DNA of 64,000 bases from Bolinopsis microptera (GCF_026151205.1 NC_087083.1:2110501-2174500), one strand, 5' to 3'; numbered from the stretch's first letter, positions 24,301-39,300 are shown. The notes: generated from the sequence alone by a model not told the origin. Numbers and translations are program-made.

Positions 24301-27300
24301 ACAGCAGGTCAGCAATTTCACTTACTTGGGTGCAATCATCAGTGCGAATGGAACAATTGACAAAGAACTGTCAGCTCGAATTCAAAAGGCCTCTGGGGCA
24401 TTCTATCAGCTCAGCAGTATATGGTACAGTCGCAACATCAAAACTCCAACTAAAATCAGGATTTACAAAGCGGCTGTTCTCACTATACTGCTTTATGGAA
24501 GTGAGGTATGGAATACCACACAGACGCAGATGAAAAGATTTGAGGTGTTCCATCATAGATGTCTGAGGAGAATCCTGAAAATAAAATGGTTTTATCATGT
24601 ATCTAATGCTGATGTACTTAAGCGGGCTAACATCGCCCCTGTTGATACTTTCGTACGAGCAGCTAGACTCCGATGGTTTGGCCATGTGGTGAGGATGCCA
24701 GAAGAAAGAATACCCAACTATCTACTGCACTGGATCCCAAAGCATGGTAAAAGGTCAAGAGGTAGACCTCGGAAAAACTGGTTGTCATGTGTCCGGGAGG
24801 ATGCAGCAATCTTCACAGGTGTCGATAACATCACGATAGAAGATGCAGAACAACAAGCTACAGACAGGGTTCACTGGAGAGGTCTAATACACCGGAGAAA
24901 GGAGTTACTATGTGGTGCAGGCCACTCCAACGACTAGGAGGAGACCTTTTCAAGTACCTTTTCAAGACCTTTTCAAGTACAAGTAAGTAAGTAAGTTTTT
25001 TGCGTAAATGTTAATCAAGAACTATTTCGGTCACAAAATCGTACTACTTAAGTAATTATGTATTAGGAATGCCCCACGAAAAACCTTACCGAACCTCCAC
25101 GCGGTGTGGGGTGGGTGGCTCGAACGGGAGGTGCATGGGTGTTTCTAACCTATGCAAAGGAAGGGACTAGCCATCTCTACAACAAGGAAAGGCTCTAATA
25201 GCCTCTACTAACCTTAGAACCGCAGCATAACCGCTTTTCCCACAGGCAAATAACACCTTCCACAGGAAACTAACACGCTCACAGGCCCCCACATGACGTG
25301 TAACCCCAGGATTTGGTTTTGGATCACACTGAAAACAACGATAGAGGAGGCTGCCAGACTTTGGGGCCGAAGTGATATGATCCACCATATACGTCATCAA
25401 GTAATTAACATGCAAGCTTGAAGCTTGTGGCGTATAATTAGTGATGTGATCCATGGATTGAATATAATTGACCTAGAAATGGGCTAGATCTGGGGTAAAG
25501 TTCATATGACAACTCTGCACACAGAAGCTACAAATTAAGAAGTGAACATGTTTTAAATTGAGACAATGTATTGGCTGGTTATAAAATGTTAAATCGATTA
25601 ATAATATAATACTTCAGAATACAACAAATTACTCAATATTATTACCAAAGTATTTCGCAACAGCGAACAAGTACTCAATCTTTGTTGGGTATGTCGTGTA
25701 GAAGGAACAAAGGTCGTACAGAATACTGCTGGAAATCCTCTTCTTTTTGGAAGGAGTCTTTCCAACAGCAAGCCGATCCAGATGGTAATCTGTAACAACC
25801 TGTTGCTCCTTGATAGCACGAAAATATTCTTGAACAGAGGGCTTTGGGCGATTCACTCGGGTTTTGAAACCTCTGTGAAACCCCTCCACCATGTTAGAGG
25901 TCCGAGGGAACTCCGGATCCTGAAGAATACTGGCGAAATGATTCCAGAACTCTAAAGGATATGTGGGAGGAACCCTCACCTCACTGTTTACAATGGCTGA
26001 CCCTGTCATCATTTTTCTTGCGGCTGTAGATATATCCGTCAGAATCAAGCACCTGTTTACATCCTCTGAAACCGTTGAGGAACTTGGAGAAGGTAGGCAT
26101 GACTGTTGATAGAATTAAATGCGATACTACTACCTTCTATCACCCAATATTTATACCTAGAACACTAGATCGGCTCACTCCCCTTGCAAGCCTTTGACAC
26201 GTACGTCTCACATCCCTTGATACGAGAACCCCCCTTTAGCAAGAGCTCCCGTCCCTTATGTGATCTACGAGTCGAGCAGTCAGATCATGTTTACTTCTTA
26301 ATGAACAGCTATGTTGTACAGAATTGACATGTGAACTCTACCCAGTATCTAGCCTATTTCTGGGCCAATTAAATTCTACAGATGGATCACATCACTAATT
26401 ATACGTCACTAATTGGTGACGTGATCTGACTCCTCTTTGGGGGCCGGATCAGTTTTCGGCCCCAAAGTCTCCCAGTGATAGAGGAGCGGTCTACACGCTT
26501 ACAGGCTACCATGTCTCGTGTAACCCCAGGATTTGACACGTTCACAGGCTACCATGTCTCGTGTAACCTTAGGATTTAAACACGCTCACAGGCTACCACG
26601 TCTCGTGTAACCCTAGGACTCTAACACTTAACAGACTCTAACACGCTCACAGGCTTCCACGCCTGATCGTGTACCCTAGGATTTGGTTTTGGATCGGACA
26701 CTCAAAACAACGATAGAGGAGCGGTCTACACGCTCACAGGCTACCATGTCTCGTGTAACCCCAGGATTAGACACGTTCACAGGCTACCATGTCTCGTGTA
26801 ACCCCAGTATTTGGTTTTGGATCGGACACTCAAAACAACGATAGAGGAGCGGTCTACACGCTCACAGGCTACCATGTCTCGTGTAACCCCAGGATTTGAC
26901 ACGTGCACAGGCTACCATGTCTCGTGTAACCCTAGGACTCTAACACTTAACAGACTCTAACACGCTCACAGGCTTCCGCGTCTCGTGTACCCTAGGATTT
27001 GGTTTTGGATCGGACAGTCAAAACAACGATAGAGGAGTGGTCTACACGCTCACAGGCTACCATGTCTCGTGTAACCCCAGGATTTTACACGTTCACAGGC
27101 TACCACGCCTCGTGTACCCTAGGATTTTGTTTTGGATCGGACACTCAAAACAACGATAGAGGAGCGGTCTACACGCTCACAGACTACCACGTCTCGTGTA
27201 ACCCCAGGATTTAACACGCTCACAGGCTACCAAGTCTCGTGTAACCTTAGGATTTAACACGCTCACAGGCTACCACGTTTCGTGTAACCCTAGGACTCTA

Positions 27301-30300
27301 ACACTTAACAGACTCTAACATGCTCACAGGCTTCCACGTCTCGTGTACCCTAGGATTTGGTTTTGGATAGAGGAGCGGACTACACGCTCACAGGCTACCA
27401 TGTCTCGTGTAACCCCAGGATTTTACACGTCCAAAGGCTACCACGCCTCGTGTACTTAGGATTTGGTTTTGGATCGGACACTCAAAACAACGATAGAGGA
27501 GCGGTCTACACGCTCACAGGCTACCATGTCTCGTGTAACCCTAGGATTTAACACGCTCACAGGCTACGACGTTTCGTGTAGCCCTATAGGACTCTAACAC
27601 TTAACAGACTCTAACACGCTCACAGGCTTCCACGTCTCGTGTACCCTAGGATTTGGTTTTTGGATCGGACACTCAAAACAACGATAGAGGAGTGGTCTAC
27701 AATGACGTTACAGGAACATTGCATACTCCTACGAGTTGCATGTAGCAGGCCATGACCGTCCCTGGAAGTCCCTGTCTCCTCATCGTTAACCCGTAAGGGG
27801 TTGCACCAGGGGCGGTGGTAACAGAACTTCAAGACTCTCGGAGTCTGTTGTCGATATCTATGTATAATATAATTATGGTATATAACTTGGGAGTCTCTCT
27901 CTCTAGCAGCAGGAGTTGGAGAATGGGGACGCGTTGTGAAAGCCACCGCAAGGAAGGCTTACAGTCGACGCCGACCAATCAAAAGAAGTATTAGGAATGT
28001 AATGTAATAACTCATCACTACTGAAGTACTGACTATAAAACTAACCTAACTGACGTCCAAATACAGCAAGCTCCGACACCTCGAAAAAATCGTACCCCAA
28101 CTTTTTGGCATTTTCTTTGGTTATCGAAACTTTAACTCCATTTCCACAATTACCACGCATGATTTTATTTTCATCTTCAATGCTGCTTTCGTCTACATTG
28201 CTTTCGTTCAAAACAGTGACATCTACATATTTACACATTCTTCCCTCACACGGATCACCACAACCACTTTCCATGCATGTCCAAGTATGAGTGTAGATAT
28301 CTGAATCCAAACTCATCACTTGATCTACACAATATATATCATCAAAGTGTACTTGGTACCAGAAAGAATCCTCATCGGATACAAACTTTGCAGAAGTGTC
28401 CATTTTACCGTCAATCCCAAGCTCAGGATCGTTGTAACGAAGAATGGTTGAAGATTCAGCAGATTTCATCGGCACAGCCCTAAGTTTCTGTCTGGTTACT
28501 GAAATAGTAAGAGTATTAAATTGTTATACAACCGTCCTGCAGTCTGTATTATACAGTCTGTACAGTGTACAGTTTACAGTGTACCGTGTACAGTGTACAA
28601 TGTACAATGTACAATGTACAATGAACAGTGTACACAAATACTCCGTCTTAATTCTTGAATCATGTGACTTTGGAAGTATTTTGAAATAATCCACCAAAAC
28701 TTTAAAACTATTCCAATGATAGCTCACCAAGTTCAGGAACAAACTGCCGACCTATAACCAAAATCTCCGATACCCCAAAATAATCAAAGTTCAGCACCTT
28801 CCCATCCGCCTCTGGAATCGATATTTTAACCGCAGCGCCACAATTAGCCGGCAAATCTGCACCTAGAGATTCATCGTTTAAAACGGAGACTCGTATTTGT
28901 TTACACCTGGATCCCACGCACGTTTCACAGCCATCTAATTTGGCACAAGTCCAACGGTGAGTGGTTTCTCCTCCATTTATACTCAATACTTTATCCACGC
29001 AGTATGTGTCTCCAAAATCTACTCGGATATACCAGGAAGAAATGTCATCTGATATGTATCTGCGAGGAGTGTCTATTCCGAGTTCAGACATCAGGTCGTA
29101 TAGTATCACAGATGATTGAGCAGATGTTACTTGAATTTCTCCCTTGACTTTCGTTCGTAGTGCTAAAGGAGCAGAGGTTATGACATATGAACGAATGAAG
29201 ATTGAAGAGTTATATTATTATATTAAGTAAGGATTCGGGTGGAATTTCAGTTACTGGTATGTCAGTAATCTTAAATTGCTCCCTTAGCAAACCAGCTTTG
29301 GATGAACATTTTGTGAACGGACATAATTTTGGGCAGACATCATTATTGGCGCAAGCATGTCTTCGAACGGACATTGAAGCCAAATATTCTAAGGAGATTA
29401 ACATTTGGCGGAAAAAAAGGGAGCAAAGCCTTCCAGCGGACTAGTGGTAAACAGCACAGAATCACAAGACCAAAACCAATAGGGATATTATACAAACATG
29501 CTCAAATTTCCGTTCAAGACATAAAGAATGAGCTAATCTGTTACGAAGCTCTTATCACCGGAGAGTTAAAGTACAAACATGATGTCGATGATGAACGACT
29601 AAAGTACAATTATATATTGGCAGAAATTACATGAAATAAAAAAGAAACTCACTTTGCCTGCGACCAGTCACTGAAAACTCGGAAACCTCAAAGAAGTCAT
29701 AATCTAATGTTTTGGCATTTTCTTTTGATATCGATATTTTGACCCCATCTCCACAGTTTGCTGGGATATCTACAGATGTCAAATCCCCACAAGATTTCGA
29801 TGAAAATTTTGTAAATGTGCTGTGTTTATAATCATTTAAAACAGTGACATCTACATATTTACACATTCTTCCCTCACACGGATCACCACAACCACTTTCC
29901 ATGCAGGTCCAAGTATGAGTGTAGATATCTGAATCCAAACTCATTACTTGATCTACACAATATATGTCATCAAAGTGTACTTGGTACCAGAAAGAATCCT
30001 CGTCGGATACAAACTTTGCAGAAGTGTCCATTTTACCGTCAATCCCAAGCTCAGGATCGTTGTAACGAAGAATGGTTGAAGATTCAGCAGACTTGAGCTC
30101 TACTTCTCCAACAGTTTGTCTAAGAGCTGAATAAATTGATTAACTCAACTTTGTCTTACCATAGCAACGATTAAGTCGCACGGTGAACTTAATTTGAGAA
30201 TATATTTTATGAATTTGAGGAATGGTTAGATCGGAAGATGGTAAATAAAATGGTAAATAAAAACCTGGGAATTACTGTATATTGTCAGTGAAAGTAACTC

Positions 30301-33300
30301 GAAATGCACAAACCTAACTCAAAACAGAGAGCGCCAGGTTCGTCTTGATACACGGAAGTGGGCGTTGGCCCGACATAAAGTTGGCCAGTCACTGCTATCT
30401 CAGAGATTCCAAAATAATCAAAATCCAACAGTTTACCATCTGTTTGAGGTATAGATATCCTAACCGCGTTCCCACAATTAGCAGGTAGATCCTCTTGTAG
30501 ATCCAGGTTGAGAACGGACACTTCAAGGTCGTTACACCTGGACCCCTTACACGGAGCCATTCCACAACCATCCTCAGAACACTCCCAACTGTGAGTGGTT
30601 TCTCCTCCATTTATACTCAATACTTTATCCACGCAGTATTTGTCTCCAAAATCTACTCGGATATACCAGGAAGAAATGTCATCTGATATGTATCTGCGAG
30701 GAGTGTCTATTCCGAGTTCAGACATCAGGTCGTATAGTATCACAGATGATTGAGCAGATGTTACTTGAATTTCCTCTTTGACTTGTGGCTTAAGTGCTGA
30801 AATTGGAATAACTTTCAGGTTGAAAAGAGAAAAAATTGTATCTCAAATAGAGAAAATGCAGCTAATCCAGTATTGAAAGAGTGGCACATAAAACTGGTTT
30901 GATAAGTCACTTTACACTATCACGTGACTTAGTTTAACCCTAACTGCTAACCTAACTAAAGTATCTTGCTAAAACCCTAACCCTGGCCAGATGACCATGT
31001 CACGTGATAACTTGTCAGGGAAGCATTTTAACCATGTGTCATCAGTCATGTGGGTTGATTCGGAATCAGCGTTCAAAAATATGTCGATTCAAGTTGGTTT
31101 CAACAGCACGTTCAGGATCCATTTGCACCCCCATACCTGGCACCCCCTTACCTGGCACCCCCTTACCTGGCACCACCTTACCTAGCACCCCTTACTTCGC
31201 ACCCCCTTACCTGGCACCACCTTACCTGGCACCCCCTTACTTCGCACCCCCTTACCTGGCACCCCCTTACCTGGCACCCCCTTACCTGGCACCCCCTTAC
31301 TTGGCACCACCTTACCTGGCACCACCTTACCTGGCACCCCCTTACTTCGCACCCCCTTACCTGGCACCCCCTTACCTGGCACCCCCTTACCTGGCACCCC
31401 CTTACTTGGCACCACCTTACCTGGCACCACCTTACCTGGCACCCCCTTACCTGGCACCCCTTACCTGGCACCCCCTTACTTGGCACCCCTTTACCTGGCA
31501 CCCCCCTTACCTGGCACCACCTTACTTCGCACCCCCTTACCTGGCACCCCCTTACCTGGCACCCCCTTACTTGGCACCCACACAATTCGTTTTCGTGCAT
31601 CTTTGAAATGGCTGAATATATTTTATAACATCTATTATCCTACTGTGCAGGACCTTATTATTTAACATTTTGAACATTTGAATATAATTTGAAACATTAC
31701 AGAAATGTTGTACAAATCGCTCAAACACACACACAAGGTCTTAATTCGGTTAAGTTCCAATCGAAAATTAAATGATTCTCAAAATGTAGGTGTCTAATGA
31801 AAATGTGATACTGTGTGACAAAGTTAAGAATGTCTTAGTGAAAGAGAGTTAACTGTCGATAAATTCATGTGAGGTACTATCGAAGTTCAAAATGTTGTGA
31901 TGGGTGACATGATAGTGACTGATAAGAAAAAGTTTTCATGTCAACTGTGCCATAATCCAGAACAGTGTGATGACTGTCAAAGTGTCGACCACTAGGTACT
32001 TGGACGAACAAGTGTACCCGAGGTGTTCTGAGATGGCATGCTCGGGAACACGAACGCGCGCTAGTCGCTAGGGCAAAAAAAGAAATGCACAGTAAGCAAG
32101 TTAAAAAAAAAGGAAAATTAAAATGCCGCTTGGGCCAAATGCAGTGAGCCAGTAAGGTGCGGTCGTAGGAGCAAGTGGCTCTGAAGACTAAAACTGATGA
32201 GACTGATGAGGCTGATACAGAAAATGAAGACTGAAAGGGGGGAAGCAAAGGAGAAGGAAAGGATGCAGGGGGACAAGAAAAAAGAAACAAGAGTGGAGAC
32301 AAACCACCTGCTGAGGTCTGGCTAAAATCAGAATGCAGTGAGCGGCCCGTGTAACAAAATCGTCCGTGGCAGTCTACCCCGTACGCAGACTACGGTCCAA
32401 GATTTCAGGCGCCAGAATACACCTTTTGGTGCAGAGCTGGTCACGACCAGGGTCCTCTCGGATACCCCGTCTCGGAGGTCGGGCCAATGGAGCGATCCAT
32501 TGCTGTACTAACAACCATTGTAACCCTATCACTCTGAAGGCCCCACAGTTCCTACATGGACGCACGGCCGGAAGCCCATGTAGGGACGGAAAGTCCCAAG
32601 AGTCGCTCATAGCATCCGTCACAGATCCAAAGCAGAAGGAGAAGGAAAGAAAGAACGAGAAAAGCAGAAGAGAGCTGGCTGAAGGACTACTTTCCATCTT
32701 CATCACGAAGGCTGTCTTTGTGCTTGAGGTTCAGACTGTACATTTCTCTGATGGTTGAGCATGAAAGTCTAATCAAGTTCACATCCTGCTCGTTAAGGAT
32801 ACCGTAAAGATCTTCGGTACGAGAGAGAGTGTTGACAATGTTGTTCAGTCCGTTGTCATTGCTGTTTCCCAAGCTTTCACTAGCTCTGGTAAACTTGTCT
32901 CTGATAGCCTTCCCTTGTGGGCAGGAAGTGAGAAAGTGTGTTTCATCCTCTATGATCCCGGTTGATCCTTTCAGTTCACAAAAGGTGCAAGTTCTGCTCT
33001 CTAGAGGTGTTTTGTCGTATCTCCCAATTTCTATGCTGAGTCTGTGAGAACTGCACCTTATTTGAGCTGTTGATCTTCTGTCATTGAGAGTTCTTGCATA
33101 ATCGAGGTAAGGCTCCCATGCAAAGACTGTTTTGACGTCCTTGTAGAAAGTGAGTTTCCTGCTCTCGTTAATCTTTGATCTCCAGGAGTCTGTAAAAAGC
33201 TTTTGAAAGTTATTTACCAGCTCGTCTGGACTGCAAGCGTCTGCAAACGCAGTTGCGTTGAGTAGAAGCGAAGAGTTCCTTGCATATGTTCTAGGATCAA

Positions 33301-36300
33301 TGTTGTTGAAGCACTTGATGATGTTTTCTATTCCAGAGTACCACGAAAGATGCAAGTTTATTTGCTCAGTCATAGCAGCCTTCACCAGTTGAGACGATGG
33401 AAGACCCATTATCCTTTTGAAGTATTTGACACTTAGTTTTAATACTTCGATCAGTAGTGGGTACGAACCTGTCTCACCCCATGCAGTTGCATTGGTAGCC
33501 CGTCTGTTTATCCCAAGGAGGAACTTCAGGTGACGGAGGTGAACCTGCTCGATTTGTTGCTTTGCCATGTGGGTCATTGAGTTGTTCAAGTTTTGATCCC
33601 TCATGAGGCACGAAAGAACTTTTGTTACCTCTGGAAGAGTGGGTGCCCAGACTTGGCAGCCGTACAGTAAGATGGGCTTAACCAGTGAGTTGAAAAGCTT
33701 GTGGAAACATGAGGCGTCAACAAATCTGCGATCGATTGTGCTTCTGAGGCTGAAATATGCTCCGAGCCCTTTGCGGTAAAGAGAATCAGTGGCTTGTCGG
33801 AATTTACCATTGCTACTGATAAGAATGCCAAGATAGCAGTAGTGGGAGACCATCTCGATGTCGTTGCCATGTGCTTTGGGACGCCAACTAGGGGTATCCG
33901 GAGCTTTACTGTTGAAAACCATAAACTTGGTTTTGGATATATTGATTTCCAGTCCCCAGTTATCGCAGTACGTCGTGATGATCGTGATTAGCTTTTGCAG
34001 CGATTCTTGGTCAAGGGCAAGAATAACTAAATCATCAGCCCAGGCTAGATGAGTTACTGAAAGTCCTGCAAGCATGGGGCAGTTGGCTAGGGCTTCGTTG
34101 AGGAGATCAGAGAGCTCTTTGAAGTACACCTTGAACAATTCTGGACTAAGAGGGTGACCTTGCTCTGTCCCTTTCAGGATACTGAAGGCTTCACTGATTT
34201 TGCCATTGATCTTTATATGTCCTTCCGACTTGCTGTACATGTCTTTGATGATGTTGTAGAACCCACCATTAACACCATAACATGATAGTTTGAATAGGAG
34301 GGCCTGTCGACATACAAGGTCAAAGGCTTTACGAAGGTCAATGAATATAGCAAAGACCTTCTGCTTTACTCTCTTGTACTTCTCAATGATCGATATCAGA
34401 GTGAAAATGTGATCATTACATTGGCTCCCTTTGGTGAATCCAGCTTGATTGGGCGGATCTGAATGTGTCGTTTGCCGGTGTGTGACAAGTCTCGATAGCA
34501 GCATTGTTGACAATAGCTTGCCAATGCAGCTGCAGACTGCAATAGCTCTGTAGTTATCGGGATTTCTAATGCAGCCTTTCTTGTGTAACGGCGTTATCAC
34601 GCTTTTACTCCAAAGATACACACCTGTGGTCAAACAGAGATTGAAAAGTTTAAGAAGTAGATTTCTCATATTCTCGTTTAGGCTTTTGATCATCTCGTTA
34701 CTGACATGGTCAAAGGATGACGCTTTGCCAGTCTTCAGACTGTTGATGGCACCGTTCAGCTCTTCAATGGTAAAAGGGCTGTTTAAAGCTTCGTTTGGCA
34801 CGGATCCTTTAGCAAATGTGTCAGCTTCTTCAAGAAGGGCTTTCTTAGTAAGACTGTCAACAGTTGGGTGGGAGTCGGAGTAAAGATTAGCATAAAAATT
34901 CTGAAAAGTTTGGAGCTGTTCGGGATCGGTTTGAACCTCATCTTTCTTAAAGTTCTTTAATTTCTTGAAATCCCGCCAAGAGATAGCTTTACCATTCTTG
35001 ATTTTTTTGTTCAGTCTTTTGAAAAAGTCATCCTTCTTTTTATTGATGATCTTCCTGTAACTTTTCGAGTTGGCACGGTGTCGGGCTTTGATCCTTTGAC
35101 TGTCGGGGTTTTGGTCGACAACTTTGATTGACCGCTTGAAGAGTCGCCTGGCTGCATGGCAATTACCATCAAACCAAGAATTTAATGTTAAGACATCGCC
35201 ACAACGTGTTAAAATACATTGTTTTGCAGGCAAGGGTCGAATATAATCGATCCATTACATATGATCAAGAAGGACTACAAATAATCTCACCTTGTTTTCG
35301 ACCTGTTACAGAAAACTCGGAAACCTCAAAAAAGTCATAACCCAATGTTTTGGCGTTTTCTTTTGACATCGATATTTTTACCCCTTCTCCACAGTTTGCT
35401 GGTAACTCTAGATATGATAAGTCTCCACAAGATTTGGATGACATTTCTGTTAATGCATTGTGACGATTCTCATTTAAAACAGTAACATCTACATATTTAC
35501 ACATTCTTCCCTCACACGGATCACCACAACCACTTTCCATACAGGTCCAAGTATGAGTGTAGATATCTGAATCCAAACTCATCACTTGATCTACACAATA
35601 TATATCATCAAAGTGTACTTGGTACCAGAAAGAATCCTCATCGGATACAAACTTTGCAGAAGTGTCCATTTTACCGTCGATCCCAAGCTCAGGATCGTTG
35701 TAACGAAGAATGGTTGAAGATTCAGCAGATTTCAGCTCTACTTCTCCAACAGTTTGTCTAAGAGCTGAATAAATTGAATTGAAAAATCATATTTTACCGG
35801 GTGGAGGTTGAATTTCAAAGTGAAATTTTATAATTTCAATTCATACTATATAGCACAAACTTTAATTGAATTAAAAATTAAATAGAAAATTAAAACTACC
35901 TAATACTGAACAGAGAGCGTCAGGGTCGTCTTGATACACGGAAGTGGGCGTTGGCCCGACATAAAGTTGTCCAGTCACTGCTATCTCAGAGATTCCAAAA
36001 TAATCAAAATCCAACAGTTTACCATCTGTTTGAGGTATGGATATCCTAACCACGTTCCCACAATTAGCAGGTAGATCCTCTCGTAGATCCAGGTTGAGAA
36101 CGGACACTTCAAGGTCGTTACACCTGGACCCCTTACACGGAGCCATTCCACAACCATCCTCAGAACACTCCCAACTGTGAGTGGTTTCTCCTCCATTTAT
36201 ACTCAATACTTTATCCACGCAGTATGTGTCTCCAAAATCTACTCGGATATACCAGGAAGAAATGTCATCTGATATGTATCTGCGAGGAGTGTCTATTCCG

Positions 36301-39300
36301 AGTTCAGACATCAGGTCGTACAGTATCACAGATGATTGAGCAGATGTTACTTGAATTTCATCTTTAATTTGTGGCGTCACAGCTGAAATTTTCAAAAATA
36401 TCAGTCAGACAAAAAATGATTTTGCTGAATTTTATAGGATGTAATTGTGTTGTGGTTGACATGGGCACAACTATTTTCACAACTTTAACTGCAAATGAAT
36501 AAGTTTATTTAGGATGATACAGAAAAAAATCTTACTTCTTCTAACGCAGAGTAAAGTCAATGGTTGTATAACTATAATGTAAAATATACATGTGTATTGT
36601 GTAATGTGTATATATCTGCATTGTAACTTTACCAAGGGCATGAAAATAATTTTGCATTAATTATCTGGCAGACGCCGAACTAATAAATCATACGCATTTG
36701 CTTAGGTGGATCCCGCGTTTGCTTAGGTGAAACAACATCTGGGAACTAGCTCAAACGTTCCCCCTTGGTACCCCTAAATGAATGAAAGGTGCCTTTGGAA
36801 TTTGAATCCATTGACAAAATTGATGAATAATGTTTAAAATGAATTAACCAGCTCAACATTCTGAATCCTACCTTGTTTTCGACCTGTTACAGAAAACTCG
36901 GAAACCTCAAAAAAGTCATAACCCAATGTTTTGGCGTTTTCCTTTGATATCGATATTTTTACCCCTTCTCCACAGTTTGCTGGAATCTTAAAAGTTGACA
37001 AATCACCACAAGATTTGGATGATATTTCTGTTAATGCATTGTGACGATTCTCGTTCAAAACAGTGACATCTACATATTTACACATTCTTCCCTCACACGG
37101 ATCACCACAACCACTTTCCATACAGGTCCAAGTATGAGTGTAGATATCTGAATCCAAACTCATTACTTGATCTACACAATATATATCATCAAAGTGTACT
37201 TGGTACCAGAAAGAATCCTCATCGGATACGAACTTTGCAGAGGTGTTCATTTTACCGTCGATCCCAAGCTCAGGATCGTTGTAACGAAGAATGGTTGAAG
37301 ATTCAGCAGACTTGAGCTCTACTTTTCCAACAGTTTGTCTAAGACCTGTAAAAATATAAATTGATCCGATTTATTTTTTGTCACTGGAAGTGTGATCAAT
37401 TTAAGATTGGCCGAAATAAAATGTTTACATGTAGTTGGTTTTGAACTTCAGATTAAAAGTGAATTTTATACGAAAAGGAAAAAGAAAACCTAGTATACCA
37501 AATTCTAAGCAGAGGGCGCCCGGTTCGTCTTGATACACGGAAGTGGGCGTTGGCCCGACATAAATTTGTCCAGTCACTGCTATCTCAGAGATTCCAAAAT
37601 AATCAAAATCCAACAGTTTACCATCTGTTTGAGGTATAGATATCCTAACCGCGTTCCCACAATTAGCAGGTAGATCCTCTTGTAGATCCAGGTTGAGAAC
37701 GGACACTTCAAGGTCGTTACACCTGGACCCCTTACACGGAGACATTCCACAACCATCCTCAGAGCACTCCCAACTGTGAGTGTCGGCAGCCCCTTTTATA
37801 CTCAATACTTTATCCACGCAGTATTTGTCTCCAAAATCTACTCGGATATACCAGGATGAAATGTCATCTGATATGTATCTGCGAGGAGTGTCTATTCCGA
37901 GTTCAGACATCAGGTCGTATAGTATCACAGATGATTGAGCAGATGTTACTTGGATTTCCTCTTTGACTTGTGGTTTCAGAGCTGAAAATCTGGATTAATC
38001 ATTTGACAAATGTGATGGTATATATCCTATTCTGCTATGAACACTAAATTAAATCGAAATTTAATAAACCAAATTTTGATGCAGAATTACCTTAAAAAGT
38101 ACCCTGTATTGTTAGAAACCGTGCATACTCATATTACTCAACTACACTATGAGAGTAAATTGATTGTTTTAATATTCAATAGTTTTATTGTAAAGCATTA
38201 ATCATTTTAACAAAGTTGATTATTGTTTAGTGGAGACGATAATTGTCTGAATTTACCTTGTTTGCGACCAGTTACGGAAAATTCGGAAACCTCAAAGAAG
38301 TCGTAATCCAAAGTTTTAGCGTTTTCTTTCGAGATGGATATTCTGACTCCGTCTCCACAGTTTGCAGGGATATTAGTAGACGAAAATTTCCCACAAGAGC
38401 TTGATCTTGATGACATGTTTTCGTTTTCGTCTACATTACTTTCGTTCAGAACAGTGACATCTACATATTTACACATTCTTCCCTCACACGGATCACCACA
38501 ACCACTTTCCATGCAGGTCCAAGTATGAGTGTAGATATCTGAATCCAAACTCATTACTTGATCTACACAATATATATCATCAAAGTGTACTTGGTACCAG
38601 AAAGAATCCTCATCGGATACGAACTTTGCAGAAGTGTCCATTTTACCGTCAATCCCAAGCTCAGGATCGTTGTAACGAAGAATGGTTGACGATTCAGCAG
38701 ATATCAAAGAAACTGGTCCAACAGCTTGTCTCAGAACTAACGAATTTATCATAAAATATGAATTTACATACAACATTTACATGACATAAAATATCGAAAT
38801 ATCATAATTTTTGTTCAGAATGCTGACTATCACCTAATTATTGACCATTGAAGTTTTCCAGTTATAAATATAATCGGCTTATTATTTTACCGGCCCCTAC
38901 ATCTTATTATGCATTTGATTGAGTTATCTTATTTCATTCTTAATTTCGCTAAAATGGATTTCTAGTATCTATACAAAAGTCTTTTTAGCTAAGCTTCCGA
39001 TTAACTAAATAAACCATTTGAGACTCAAACTCATACACTTATAATTGCTATATAACTCTCAATCACTCACCTAGATGATGGCAATCCCGTCCAATCACAG
39101 CCAATTCTGCGATTTCAAAGAAATCATATCCCAACTCCCTGGCATTATGTCTTGAAATGGACACCTTGACTCCAGACCCACAATTACGGGGCAACATCAT
39201 ATCTCCGGTTCCGTCACCCTCGTTGAGGACTGTTATATCAACATACCTGCACAAGGGAATATATTGATTCGTTGAACGGTTGTTTTTATATAGGGTCATT

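Larger units (their letters stand above)
25250..27690. repeat. Complex tandem array (cacgctcacaggctaccatg units)
   Basis: About 40-bp units built on acacgctcacaggctaccat followed by gtctcgtgtaacccca, mixed with a longer unit containing ggttttggatcggacactca and caacgatagaggagcggtct. The order of unit types gives a higher-order period of roughly 150-300 bp. It is interrupted at 25,350-26,476 by a MULE insertion. It lies in intron 13 of the multi-domain gene. Confidence 0.9.

Noticed and set aside
25250..27690. CRISPR array
   Set aside because: Units are contiguous variants of one sequence without unique spacers of constant size, and the setting is an animal genome.
31004..31606. Frames rich in APPYL or GCQVR repeats
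   Set aside because: Translation of the 15-bp minisatellite inside intron 9.
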